A DNA stretch of 64,000 bases from Ephemerocybe angulata (Eukaryota > Basidiomycota > Agaricomycetes > Agaricales > Psathyrellaceae): contig JAACJK010000165.1 of assembly GCA_013368325.1 (NCBI GenBank), positions 434,001 through 498,000 on the forward strand, given 5' to 3'. The notes under the pieces are model-generated. The model did not search any database and was not told where the DNA came from. It saw only the letters and a list, made by a program, of their open reading frames with translations. The first letter of the stretch is position 1, and every line of letters starts with the position of its first letter. Positions 56,329 to 64,000 of this stretch are shown one piece after another. The position numbers were made by a program, and so were the translations under genes.

Positions 56329-59300
56329 ATGAGCTCGAGGAATATGGTAGTACTTCAGTCATCCATAAATCCTACACCAGTCAGTGGTGTATCCCAGATA
56401 TCCATTTTTCCCTTCTACGACCCTTCTATGGCACCTCCAGGCTGGGCGTCGCCAGAGCAGACTGCGCTCCTCACCGGCCTCATCCCAGAGTATGAGAAGT
56501 GTCAAGTCGATCGTCATTATAAGCCCTTTTGGACCAAGCTTTACTCCAGCTACCTCACCCAAAATCCCCTTATCCAAGATTTGTATCCAGGACGTACAAT
56601 CCAAGATCTCGATGAAGCAGAGATGGCTTCTTACACGACGGCATTGGAGAAACTACAGACTGTGAGCCGTCCACTTTTAACTATCCTCCCGATTGAATAC
56701 TGATAATTGGCTTAGCGTCTTCGCGAATGGTACCGCTGGCGGTGTAATACTCGAAGCAGAAGGCTCGCAGTTACCATACCCAAGAACATTCTCAAGTCAA
56801 TCTACTCTCCACGTACTCGAGGTTTGAAGGCATACGAGGCTTTTTCAAAGCTGTATCCTGAGGATGTCCGGACTGCTCTGGACGCACGGTGTGAAGAAGA
56901 AGGAGTCACGGGAAAATCTGTACTGCAATCTTGGCACGTTGTGTGCAAGGACCTCTGCAACACTGCCTCGGCGGAGCAACTGAAAGCGATCGATGATTAT
57001 GTCGAGGCTAAGAATGAGAAGGATGAGGCAGATGAACCTACGGATTCTAAACGGTACGTGTCTACCTTCGCCCGATGCCCATTCTATATTCTCACACCGG
57101 GCCCCCCCTCATGTGCATAGGTACCACAAAGTCCTCCCCGCAATCCTCAAAGCCGCCGTTGAGCCTGCCGTCCGCAAGGCGGGCTTGATGGCGCTTATCA
57201 CTTTAGTCGGGCCGGTCCCGGAATCAAACGGGAGGATCTCAGCATGGACGTTCGTACTCTTTCTTTCTTGACCAATTCTCTCCATTACTGACATATGAAC
57301 TAAGCTTGCAATTCGGCGACAAGGATAATACACCACTTTTCTCTTCATCCTGGGTAGACCACGATCGAGTGTATGTGGAGGCGGTAGCTCGTTTCGCAAA
57401 GCGATATATATTCAGTATGTCATTTCTTTTAACTTTACTGGCTGAGCACTTCTCACATTCCCTCTTCAAGATCAATCTTCAACTCAAGAGAAGACAGAAT
57501 CTGGAACCCAAGACCCATCGTCTCCGCCCCACGGGGGAGACGAGCAAGTTCGCGATGGCAGTCAGCAGAACCCTCTGCCCGATCGCGATGACTCGGATGG
57601 TCAGCTGAAGTCTCCGCCATCTGGTGTACCCAATTCATCCTCATCCGCGAACAACGATATACCCAATGTGGCTTCACCCGCTGGTATCCATCCACCTAAT
57701 CCATCTTCTTCCCCGGGTATCAACCACGCCTTACCCTTTCCCAATGGTAGTAATCTGTCGATTCCTTCTCCTGCCAACAGCGATCTCGGCTTCGGTTTTG
57801 AGGGACTTGATGCATCGACTAATCGGGGCCCGTTGTTGCGGCTGCCTACCCCACCACCGATTCCCCGTCACTTTCCCGCCCCAAGCGCCCAGTTTCCGAT
57901 GCCCCTGCACCACCGTGACCACATTCTGGCGAGGGAGAACAACCTCTGCTCGGTCACATTGGACAGCGTCGCGGATGGAGATCTGATCAGGATGGACTCG
58001 ACTTACCAAGGAATGCCGCCAGCTGAACTCGGTGAGTCAGGTCTGGGGACGGCTCAGAAGGAGTGGCAGACGACACCTGTCCTTGGCTGGGACTCGTTTC
58101 TGGGTAGATCGTCGAAGTACGGGCGGCCATCAGTCAGTGCGATACCTTCTCCCGACGAAGCGCCGCAGAACCCAGAGGACCAGACCATATTCGCTCCGAC
58201 GGCGACGTATTCACCGAGCACGTTCATTCTTCCTCCCTTCCCCAATCCTGGGAGACCAACATCCCCCAACGACACCACGCCTGACCTGTGGTCAAACTTG
58301 GACATCGACCTCCGTGGTTCTGGGCAGGATATCCCTGAAAGACCTCACATGAGCATGATACAGGGGCATGGGCTACCCCCGGATGCCCCTTTCATCGCAA
58401 GTCAGCCTGTTGAGCTTCTACAGCCCGATTCTGCTAAGTCTAGTGACTCCTCAACGGCTCCTTGGGGTCTTGATCTACGATTGCGATCGATGTCTCCAAT
58501 CATCCCTCCTACACCACCTCCATCGCCTTATGCCGCACCCGCTGTCATCGAGGCTCATCACCATGTGGCAATCCCGATACTGGGTGACTTCCCTGGTTCT
58601 GCCGCACCATCGAGTGCGACTGGTGGCGTCGAGACGCACCCAAATGCAATCACAAGCACACCTGTCCCTCAGCCCGTCCGGAGCCATCTCGAGACCTCTC
58701 CCCCTCAAGCGATACTCGGCGCAATGACTGTCGGCTCTGTTCCTCCCAAAGAAGACGCTGTAAGCCCAAACCCCTCATTGACAACCGCGCAGAGTCCCGC
58801 CGCCCCCGCTACCGCTTCGACCGCGCTGGCCGCTTCTTCTCCGCTGACCGCTTCTACTGCACTGACCGCTTCTACCGCGCCCACCGCTTCTTCCGCGTTG
58901 ACTCCTTCTACGGCTGAGCCTGTTGCCTCTACCGCCGCTTCTGCGGCTTCTACCAACCTGGGAGGGGATGTGCCGCAGACCCCGGCTTCGACTTCCCATG
59001 GGTTGGGTCAAGATCCTCGCGATCTTGCGCCGCCTGTTATTCGCCGATCGGGGAGGGGGATCGTCCCATCGAAAACAAGAGAGAGGTTACAGCAGATAGG
59101 TTCAAATATTCCTCTGTTTTCGAGACCTATCGCCAAGGACTCCACCGACCCACTCACCCCTCCACCTTGGTTCTCGTCGGCGATGACGGATCTTCGCGAT
59201 CCTGAGCTCGGTGGTGAGTGGGTTGCCTTGGTCGACAGGTGGGCGAATCTGGAGCAGGCTCTTGGGTACGGGAAAATGTTCAAGGTATGTAGTTTTTGAT

Positions 59301-59860
59301 TGTGTGTCCTTCTGACGATCTATTGACTGTTTACAGGGATCGATGCCTGTGAAAGGACGGCCTGACGAATGGACGAAATGGACGAACAAGAGCGCACATG
59401 GCGCGCGTAACCATTCACGACCTCCCTTCATTGACGACCCAGCCGACATCGGCACCGCGATCACCAAGTGGTGGAAAGCCATGCGACCCCCGACTCGCTC
59501 TGACGATGGACAGACCTGTGAGGAGCCTCCAGTCAGTACCGAGGCTTGGGCTCCCCTCCGGAAGTCCGGGTCTAATGGTACGATATCGCTCATGATGGTC
59601 ATGCTGTGGTGGGGTCGTGCCGCGTTGCCAGGTCCAGAACGCTTCCGGGAGGACTCTCGCGAGGACTGGAAAGCTTTGGTGGCCGATGTGTATGCCTCTT
59701 TTGACGTGCTCATCTCGACCATACCACCTCGAGGCGAAAAGCGAACTCTCGACGAGAACACTCAGCCTAGTGACGCCGATCCACAGAAAAAGTACGTGAT
59801 CCCACCTCTACTTCACGCGTGAACGAAGCTAACATGGCCACCAGAGCTCGTCAAAGCTAA
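56329..59860 (+). CDS. Large cargo protein, 1064 aa, agaricomycete family of unknown function
   Basis: Seven exons (56329-56661, 56716-57053, 57121-57249, 57305-57414, 57471-59284, 59337-59791, 59845-59860) join in frame to 1064 aa. N-terminal ~330 residues are helical and charged (WASPEQTALLTGLIPEYEKC, LREWYRWRCNTRSRR, AYEAFSKLYPEDVRTALDAR, YHKVLPAILKAAVEPAVRKA). The middle ~500 residues are low complexity, rich in Pro/Ser/Thr/Ala, with ALTASTA-type repeats. The C-terminus has GGEWVALVDRWANLEQALGY, ITKWWKAMRPPTR and SNGTISLMMVMLWWGRAA. The W-x-x-L-V, WWK and NG...WWG pattern matches an abundant agaricomycete family of unknown role that I associate with transposon-rich regions; that is from memory. 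Alternatively the last exon could splice to the ORF at 61971-62588. Confidence 0.7.
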
Positions 59861-60890
59861 TCCTGTATAGCAGCTCTGTTCTTCGACTCTTCTCCTCTCC
59901 CCAATGCCTCACATTCGCCCACGTGTTCTCTCCCTCGCCTCCACCGCTCTCCCTCGCCTCCACCGCCCTCGCCTCCACTGCTTCACAGTTTTCTTCTTGT
60001 TTTATACTTCTCTTCAGGCCCCTCTCTTCTTCCTTTGTGCAGACCGCACGCCCACGTAGATTCTTGGGCTCGTCTTGACTTTCCCGTTTTGGACAGTGCC
60101 ACGCTCGATCAGGATCGCCTAGCGTTTCTTGGACACCCTCTTCCGGCCCCTGTCTTGGACCTCATGTTTCTCCCTGAATCCCTCTTCGTAGTCATTTCTT
60201 TGCATTTACCTCATATTTCCTTTGCTCGTTCTTTCTCACATGATACGTGTTCCCCCACTACCCCTGCGTCACCCACTCATCATTCAGGCCTTTGTGCATA
60301 CGTTTTGTCCTCTTCTGTTCTCAATGGCATCTTTCCCTGGCTCGTTCTTCTCCCTTTGATACGTGTTCCCCTCCCTCACCCTCACCCCCACTCCATCACT
60401 CCCTCACCATTGATCGGCCCTTGTACATACGTTTCGGCCACCCCTATAGATAAGCAGTTGTATATACGGTTTGATGCTGCTGAATTATACCCTCTCGATC
60501 GAACACTGTCTCGAGTGCTTGGTGTTGCTGCCTCAATCCCTCCAGGTGCGCCGCTGTATCCTTTAAACGTAATTAGTACCCAAGAACTTTGAGTTGTCCG
60601 GTGGACCGCCGGTTGTACGACGATAGCTCAGGTTCGAGTTTGGGGGTTCTATGGACTTACTCACATTCCTAAGGCCTGGATATTGCGATGGCTCTCCTCA
60701 AGTATCGCAGTCCGCCGTACTAGTCGCTCCTCGCCTTTACTGTGTGTGTATTCTATCCCTCTATGTACGTACCCTGCACTGAGTTTGAATGGGCATGTAT
60801 TTATTATGTCGTCGATGTCCCGTTCTTCGAACCTGTTGCCCTCCGAGGTCGTTTCGACTCTCGAAAGAAAATCTCTAAGTCCAAAGTAAG
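59861..60890. other. Gene-free pyrimidine-rich stretch
   Basis: Long CT-rich tracts with CTCCCTCGCCTCCACCGC repeats (59934-59980). The open frame 60035-60592 is low complexity and has no family resemblance. Confidence 0.4.
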
Positions 60891-60892
60891 CA

Positions 60893-61285
60893 GTGAGGCT
60901 TCTTCTGGGTGTATCAGGCTTCTTTGGGTGTATCAGGCTTCCTCTGGGTGTATCAGGCTTCCTCTGGGTGTATCAGGCTTCTCCTGGGTGCATCTGGGTG
61001 CATCAGGCGAGACGTGGGTGTATCGCTGTTGTACGATTCAGGGGTGGGTATCCTCGAGGAGACGGTGGGCTCCTGGCTCTGAAGTGCGGCACAGACAAAA
61101 TTTCTCAGTCTAAAGTAATCCGTCTACTTTGAGGGATCAGGGTCACGGTAAGCATGGTCGGCTTGTTCTGGGTGCATCGGGCTTCCTTTGGGTGCATCGG
61201 GCTTCTTCTGGGTGTATCGGGGTTCTTCTGGGTGTATCGGGGTTCTTCTGGGTGCATCTGGGTGCATCAGCCTACTTACATGTCC
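60893..61285. repeat. Two clusters of a ~20 bp minisatellite
   Basis: GGCTTCCTCTGGGTGTATCA and close variants (GGGTTCTTCTGGGTGTATCG) repeat at 60896-61015 and 61160-61272. The two clusters are followed by similar flanks (TCGAGGAGAC near 61053 and TCGAGGGGAC near 61320), so an approximately 260 bp segment was duplicated as a whole. Confidence 0.8.
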
Positions 61286-61494
61286 TGTATCGCCGTGGTA
61301 TGGTTCAGGAGTGGGATCCTCGAGGGGACAGCGGTGGACTCCTGGCTATGAAGCAGGCTGAAGCTCGGCACATTTTACCTCTCTGAATAGGGAATGCGTG
61401 TTATTATAAGCTCTGAGTCCACCGCCTTAGATACCGATGTAATGCAACCAGATCCCAAATTCGGCTGGCCGAATTTGGACTGGCTGATCCCAAG

Positions 61495-61580
61495 GGGAAA
61501 AAAAAGTGCACTTGAGCAGGTTCGAACGCAGGACTTCCCCAGCTCAAGGTGGCGACGCTACCAGTGAGCCACAGTACCAA
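61495..61580 (-). ncRNA. tRNA-like Pol III unit (possible SINE head or tRNA pseudogene)
   Basis: On the minus strand TGGCTCACTGG (61571-61561) fits the Pol III A box and CGTTCGAACC (61528-61519) approximates the B box; starts are 43 bp apart as in a tRNA. A run of eight T at about 61505-61498 would terminate. The T-stem and acceptor stem do not pair properly, so it is not a working tRNA. Confidence 0.4.
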
Positions 61581-61970
61581 CGTCAGCGTTGGTTTTGTAA
61601 TTAACATCATCCGCGGGCATCTGATCAGGCCTGCCCAGGTTTGACGACTCTTTTCCGCGTTCGCTATACGGCTTATCCGGGGTTCTGTGGTCCCAAATTG
61701 TATCGCAGTTATACCAAAGGTATTACATTGTTTATTCGAGTGAATAGTGCCCTCGCAGCGGCTGGGATACACCTAGAAATCGGGTCGGATTGGCGGGCTA
61801 ATTGCGCTATATTGATGGGATTAGTCAGGTAAGCTCTTCATCAAACAATCATACGATGTCCTAATCCGAATCGGAGGGAGATCTGCGCAAGGGACTGAGG
61901 CCTCAGCGCTCGCCCATTACTTAGGTTAGACTGCACTGCTCGATTCAAATTTTTGATTGACCTGTGTTCC
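61581..61970. other. Gene-free stretch
   Basis: Short ORFs, none recognised; may be the body of a SINE-like unit or the upstream region of the next ORF. Confidence 0.35.
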
Positions 61971-62588
61971 ATGTCAGATAGCGATAGCTCCTTGGAGAAG
62001 CATCCGCAAGAAGCCAGTGGCACCATTTGGGAGGGCGGGATGGCGGGAATGCCCCTGTCCAAACCCCTGTTTTCGATTGTGTGCATCGGAAGCACCAATA
62101 AAAAATGCCGAAAGAGCGTATTGCAGCTTGATACACCCATTCCTTGCACAACGGCCCAACCGTCACTGCCAGATTGGCCAATGCCAAAAGTGCACCACTC
62201 GGTTGAGATCAGTTACAGTCCTTTGTGCATTATTCTGACAACATCGGCTGCCCCTACACCTCCCCCAGCGACACCTCCTGCAGCGACGCCTCCCAGAGAG
62301 AAACCACCCGTAAAGAAACCGAAGGGGGGCCGCAAGAAAACCTCCCTGGCTGTGGCTCAAGTGCTGGGCGGCCCATCTGTAGGTCGATCCACGAGATCAT
62401 CAGCGCGTCAAGGGGCTGGGGCGGCGAATGTTGAGTTGAATGGCGGGAACGGAGCGAAGGGAAAGCGGAAGCGCGATGACGACGAGATGGAGGCGGGTCC
62501 CGACCCTAACCGCCGGCGGTGGGAGGTCTACGACCCAGTCACGAAGGAGCTCGTGGAATGGGGGTATTGGGGAAAGAAGAAACATTAG
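61971..62588 (+). CDS. Hypothetical ORF with basic C-terminus
   Basis: An uninterrupted frame of 205 codons from the ATG at 61971. The first ~85 residues have no clear character. The rest begins APTPPPATPPAATPPREKPP, then a Lys-rich stretch (KKPKGGRKKTS), KGKRKRDDDEMEAGPDPNRR and WEVYDPVTKELVEWGYWGKK. The TPP run ends in CCCCCAG, so it could instead be the terminal exon of an upstream gene (either the 1064-aa gene or a lost copy of the 33763 gene, which also has ATPP repeats). It is the last gene before the right end of the giant element. Confidence 0.45.
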   Translation: MSDSDSSLEKHPQEASGTIWEGGMAGMPLSKPLFSIVCIGSTNKKCRKSVLQLDTPIPCTTAQPSLPDWPMPKVHHSVEISYSPLCIILTTSAAPTPPPATPPAATPPREKPPVKKPKGGRKKTSLAVAQVLGGPSVGRSTRSSARQGAGAANVELNGGNGAKGKRKRDDDEMEAGPDPNRRRWEVYDPVTKELVEWGYWGKKKH

Positions 62589-62616
62589 TCGAGTCGCAAT
62601 GTGAATTATTCAGCGA

Positions 62617-62659
62617 TCGTGGGAAATCCCGTCCAGGGTGGATCGGATTTCCCACGATT
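62617..62659. terminator. Perfect 14 bp stem hairpin after the last cargo ORF
   Basis: ATCGTGGGAAATCC (62617-62630) and GGATTTCCCACGAT (62646-62659) with a 15 bp loop. It lies 29 bp after the stop codon. In a eukaryote this is not a classical terminator; it might be an RNA 3' structure or a remnant inverted repeat of a small element. Confidence 0.4.
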
Positions 62660-62699
62660 CTTGAAGACATCGAGTTGTCTTCCCCTCTTTGACTTGTGC

Positions 62700-62983
62700 G
62701 TCGTGGCATTACGATTATAGTAGGATTAAATTAGGATTGAGAATATCTAATGTTAATTTGTATGGACTTGCCTCCAATAGAAGTTATAGAACATAATACA
62801 CTTGGACTTGAGAGAATGAGAAGGATTGTAAAAGGATTGGATAGCAAACCTAGCGAGGGAGTCTCAAATCACCGCGACAGGCTCTGGGAGATGGATGAAG
62901 GCTTGGATTGGAAAAGGATTAGTGAGCTATCCTACTCCCTGCAAATATTCGGACTAGGATTAATCCTACCAGCTGACATCCCT
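62700..62983. repeat. Right terminus with subterminal TAGGATT repeats
   Basis: TAGGATT or AAGGATT occurs at 62720, 62731, 62821, 62834, 62915 and 62955, mostly in the orientation opposite to the left end. TAGGATTAATCCTA at 62955-62968 duplicates the palindrome at 27987-28000. GCAAATATTC (62941) mirrors GCAAATTTATG near the left end. Confidence 0.75.
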
Positions 62984-64000
62984 GACGTTGTTAAGGCATT
63001 GTTGGATGCAGGTTCAGATCCAAATATCGAACGTAGGTACCGAACACTGGGCTTATATACGAAGTCTTATTTTCATTTATCAGCCGGCGGTCCAAATAGA
63101 GGCACCGAAATCATCCAGAGGGAAAATAAAGCCTGCCTCCAGCTCCTGAGAAGCTATGATAATCGGCTCCTGGGTTCGTTCTTTATCAAGTCTCACATAA
63201 CAGTGCTGATGCTTTTGTCTACTTAGATGGGGTATCTGCGATGAAATCCATGGTGGTTGAGGGATATGGTGTGGGGGTCAAGCTCCTTCTCGCCGCGCCT
63301 GGGATCGACGTCAACGCGCCAGACGCCTGGGGGAGGACACCCTTGAGCTTTGCGGCCGAGAAGGGCCACGAAGCAATTGTCAAGCTCCTTCTCGCCGCGC
63401 CTGGGATCAACGTCAACGCGCCAGACACCTATGGGCGGACTCCCTTGAACTTTGCGGCCTTCTACGGCCACGAAGCTGTTGTCAAGCTCCTTCTCGCCAT
63501 GCCCGGGATCGACGTCAACAAGCCAAGCACCAGTGGGAGCACACCCTTGAGTCTTGCCGCTCAGAACGGCCATGAAGCTGTCGTCAATCTCCTTCTCGCC
63601 GCGCCTGGGATCGCCGTCAATGCGCCAGACACCAATGGGCGGACACCCTTGAGCTCTGCAGCCTGCTGGGGCCGCGAAGCTGTTGTCAAGCTCCTTCTCG
63701 CTGCGCCTGGGATCAATGTCAATGCGCCAGACACCGGCAGGAAGACTCCCTTGAGTATTGCGGCTAGGGACGGCTATGAAGCGGTTGTCAAGCTCCTCCT
63801 CGCCGCGCCTGGGATCAACGTCAATGCGCCAGACACCAGGAGGCGGGCACCCTTGAGTTTTGCGGCTGAGGGCGGCAACGAAGCTGTTATCAAGCTCCTC
63901 CTTGCCGTGCCTGGGCTAGAAGTCAACGCGGAAGACACCAGTGGGTGGACGGCCATGACTTGGGCGGCCTTCAAAGGCAGAGAAGCGATTGTCCAGGACC
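62984..64000 (+). pseudogene. Membrane/ankyrin gene copy C, 3' part, continues beyond the window
   Basis: Exon 5 resumes with the right GACGTTGT copy (62984-62991) and ends at 63032; further exons are 63084-63173 and 63237 onward. The frame encodes KALLDAGSDPNIE, a divergent second ankyrin unit and then at least seven near-identical 34-residue ankyrin repeats (LLLAAPGIDVNAPD type). The cap unit (SGWTAMTWAAFKGREAIVQD) is reached at the window edge, so only the tail is missing. No stop or frameshift within this part. Cut off from its promoter and membrane domains by the 35 kb insertion. Confidence 0.85.

Larger units (their letters stand above)
27770..62983. mobile_element. Giant 35.2 kb KDZ-type DNA transposon with cargo
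   Basis: Bounded by 8 bp direct repeats in an otherwise intact exon. The ends share imperfect inverted sequence: GTCAGCTG, one base, TAGGATT, one base, ATCCT, lying 7 bp inside the left edge and 6 bp inside the right edge. Both ends have clustered AATCCTA/TAGGATT repeats, mostly in inverted orientation. Inside are two KDZ transposase genes, six or more cargo ORFs, a MITE and a 9.3 kb nested element; without the nested element it would be about 25.9 kb. KDZ elements are known from agaricomycetes, but a unit of this size with this cargo is unusual. The outermost 6-7 bp do not match, so exact ends could differ slightly. One KDZ module could itself be a nested insertion whose borders I could not find. 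Confidence 0.75.

Noticed and set aside
60035..60592. 185-codon ORF in the CT-rich stretch
   Set aside because: Low complexity and compositionally driven; no splice or start support.
61495..61580. Functional tRNA gene
   Set aside because: Boxes fit but the T-arm and acceptor stems do not pair.
27770..62983. Starship element with a DUF3435 tyrosine recombinase, or TET/JBP genes linked to KDZ
   Set aside because: I looked for tyrosine recombinase and for an HxD-type TET/JBP oxygenase among the cargo and saw neither; the only oxygenase-like sequence is the broken TPA1/OFD1 fragment.

Overview
The window reads as nuclear DNA of a mushroom-forming basidiomycete (Agaricomycetes). Genes carry many 45-65 bp GT-AG introns, base composition is near 50% GC, two genes encode Kyakuja/Dileera/Zisupton (KDZ) transposases, and several ORFs look like lineage-expanded agaricomycete families of unknown function. 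Order and species cannot be fixed from the sequence alone.

Positions 1-27769 and 62984-64000 are the host locus: a tandem array of ~10 kb units, each with one plus-strand gene for a multi-pass membrane protein (about seven hydrophobic segments) fused to a C-terminal stack of near-identical 34-residue ankyrin repeats. Copy A (5194-8564, 1026 aa) and copy B (15508-18119, 755 aa) are intact when spliced. Copy C starts at 26077 and is split. The 3-7 kb spacers are themselves duplicated (1-1060, 10170-11280 and 19710-20850 are the clearest triplet) and are partly better conserved between units than the genes. They contain decayed spliced ORFs and no gene I can name.

Positions 27770-62983 form one 35.2 kb insertion inside exon 5 of copy C. 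It is flanked by an 8 bp direct repeat (GACGTTGT at 27762-27769 and 62984-62991), has imperfect inverted termini sharing GTCAGCTG and TAGGATT, and has many AATCCTA-type subterminal repeats in inverted orientation at the two ends. Removing it with one copy of the 8-mer restores the ankyrin frame. Inside are an intact KDZ transposase (29909-33455), a second KDZ transposase on the other strand (37850-50916), and cargo genes of mostly unknown function. One cargo gene has an RNase H1 N-terminal (viroplasmin-like) domain, one encodes a 1064-aa protein, and one has a Thr/Pro-repeat tail with a 315 bp MITE in an intron.

The second KDZ gene is broken by a 9.3 kb nested element (40382-49713) with ~0.9-1.05 kb inverted repeats and a 5 bp ATCAT duplication. 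Removing it restores a 1097-codon-scale reading frame, so the insertion is young. Its interior has no transposase I recognise but holds a frameshifted fragment of a prolyl dihydroxylase of the TPA1/OFD1 type and another Ser/Pro-rich fragment, which suggests a gene-capturing (Pack-type) element. The history read from nesting is: array expansion, then the giant KDZ element, with the MITE and the gene-capturing element inserted into the KDZ cargo before or after that jump.
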